A DNA stretch of 64,000 nucleotides from Anaerolineaceae bacterium (GTDB lineage: Bacteria > Chloroflexota > Anaerolineae > Aggregatilineales > Phototrophicaceae): positions 62,001 through 126,000 of the forward strand of contig PABP01000013.1 in the NCBI GenBank assembly GCA_002699585.1, given 5' to 3'. A program made the position numbers and the translations under genes. Shown piece by piece: positions 63,270 to 64,000 of the stretch (position 1 is its first letter; each line of letters starts with the position of its first letter). The notes beneath the pieces are model-generated. The model saw only the letters and a program-made list of their open reading frames with translations, made no database searches and was not told where the DNA came from.

Positions 63270-64000
63270 ATGGTTTCTCCAAGTTTAACGGCCTGGAAGA
63301 TGCGCATGCGGCGCAAGGTGACGAGCAGTATCAGCATCACGATGAGGAAAGTGACGACAAAGATAGCCGTGATCTGGGCAATTTCCGTCCAGGCGAAGGT
63401 GACCATATAGGGCGGCACGATACCTTCCAGATTGCTGACGAACTGCATATAGGGAATGTATAAGGCACTGACGAGTAGACCAATCCCGACGCCAAAAGAC
63501 ACACCCAGAATAATCAGAATGCCTAATTCCCAGGTAACGGCGGCGGTCATACCACTACGCGGCAGGCCAAGCGCCCGTAGAATGCCGAATTCCACATAAC
63601 GACGTTGATACGAGAAGATGGTATAGAGCAAGAAGCCAATGGTCGTCGCCAGAGACGATGCAATGAAGCCAATCGACAGCAGGCCAAAAAGCCCCTGACG
63701 TTCGGGACGGTCCTGCTCACGTTGGATTCGCGTGAGCGGTTCATCAATGAAGACGCCCGTTGCGCCCCGTCGACGGACTTCGCGCTCAAAATCGCGCTGG
63801 TTGAAGACGTCTGTGACGCGCGCAATGATGCGATACGGCAGTTCGGTCTGGGCCTGTTCAAAGACGAAATCCAGATTACCGACGAAAAGCGTGCCTTCGT
63901 CCTGCGGATACCAGCGCGGGAAGTAATCCAGCGCACCGACGATCTGCAGGTTCATGGGGATCGTTTCGCCATAAGATGTTATATCAACCTGGATGAAATC
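63266..64000 (-). CDS. FtsX/MacB-type ABC permease (5' truncated by window end)
   Basis: The visible 244 codons are the C-terminal part of a permease whose start lies beyond the window. An extracytoplasmic segment is followed by three membrane helices (FGLLSIGFIASSLATTIGFL, then WELGILIILGVSFGVGIGLL, then a final one before the C-terminus) and the typical FtsX cytoplasmic motif EFGILRALGLPRSGM. Permeases of this fold act mechanically on lipids, lipoproteins, peptides or cell-wall enzymes rather than forming a channel. The frame is open to position 64000. It is co-transcribed with the two downstream ATPases. Confidence 0.9.
   Translation of the reverse strand, partial: DFIQVDITSYGETIPMNLQIVGALDYFPRWYPQDEGTLFVGNLDFVFEQAQTELPYRIIARVTDVFNQRDFEREVRRRGATGVFIDEPLTRIQREQDRPERQGLFGLLSIGFIASSLATTIGFLLYTIFSYQRRYVEFGILRALGLPRSGMTAAVTWELGILIILGVSFGVGIGLLVSALYIPYMQFVSNLEGIVPPYMVTFAWTEIAQITAIFVVTFLIVMLILLVTLRRMRIFQAVKLGETI

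Overview
The window looks like chromosomal DNA of a bacterium of the phylum Chloroflexota (Anaerolineae or Ardenticatenia-like). This is an inference from gene content, not from a marker gene: an archaeal-style HMG-CoA synthase/thiolase/OB-fold cluster with a class II HMG-CoA reductase, a potassium-independent membrane pyrophosphatase with pyruvate phosphate dikinase, a SARP-like giant regulator, and single-membrane-style cytochromes anchored by C-terminal helices with no outer-membrane porin genes. No rRNA, tRNA, CRISPR array, transposase or phage gene was seen. Intrinsic terminators are frequent and clear, and most operons use 1-8 base overlaps.

Layout. 0-0.8 kb: 3' part of a MalK/UgpC-type sugar ABC ATPase. 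0.9-5.1 kb (minus strand): upper mevalonate cluster (HMG-CoA reductase, HMG-CoA synthase, a thiolase homologue lacking its catalytic Cys and His, and a DUF35 partner split in two and without its zinc ribbon). 5.2-7.9 kb: polysaccharide deacetylase with an apparently leaderless promoter, a small membrane protein, and an alpha-oxoamine synthase. 7.9-15.1 kb: an oversized RND transporter and a type I ABC exporter. 15.2-16.2 kb: a glutamyl-tRNA-synthetase-like protein with both signature motifs erased. 16.7-20.1 kb: a small secreted-looking peptide ending in CCS beside a SARP/AAA/TPR regulator. 20.4-23.8 kb: deoC plus an ALDH16-like double aldehyde dehydrogenase. 24.0-26.5 kb: a NarL-type two-component system.

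26.6-36.1 kb is a multiheme cytochrome locus: a 10-heme protein diverges from a three-gene operon (9-heme, 9-heme, cytochrome b with one heme c), separated by a symmetric four-copy operator-like array. A FMN azoreductase and a diheme lipoprotein follow. 36.4-43.6 kb: a phosphoribosyltransferase-like protein, ppdK, and an ABC-2 exporter (ATPase plus two permeases). 43.9-57.8 kb: a beta-propeller/diheme peroxidase fusion, a TspO-like protein, hppA, a Tat-exported DUF362 protein, and a three-gene operon joining heme c to an Ig-like or carboxypeptidase-regulatory domain, a YVTN propeller and a seven-repeat FG-GAP propeller. 57.8-64 kb (minus strand): a GH2 glycosidase, a radical SAM protein, and a MacB/Lol-like ABC system whose second ATPase carries a C-terminal AbrB-like domain.

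Taken together the nine cytochrome genes carry 40 CXXCH motifs plus one CX1CH motif. The inferred theme is an electron path from membrane quinol (cytochrome b) through membrane-tethered multiheme proteins to the cell surface, with further heme-propeller proteins and a peroxidase outside, possibly controlled by the adjacent two-component system. PPDK and the H+-pyrophosphatase would link pyrophosphate to energy conservation in the same cell.
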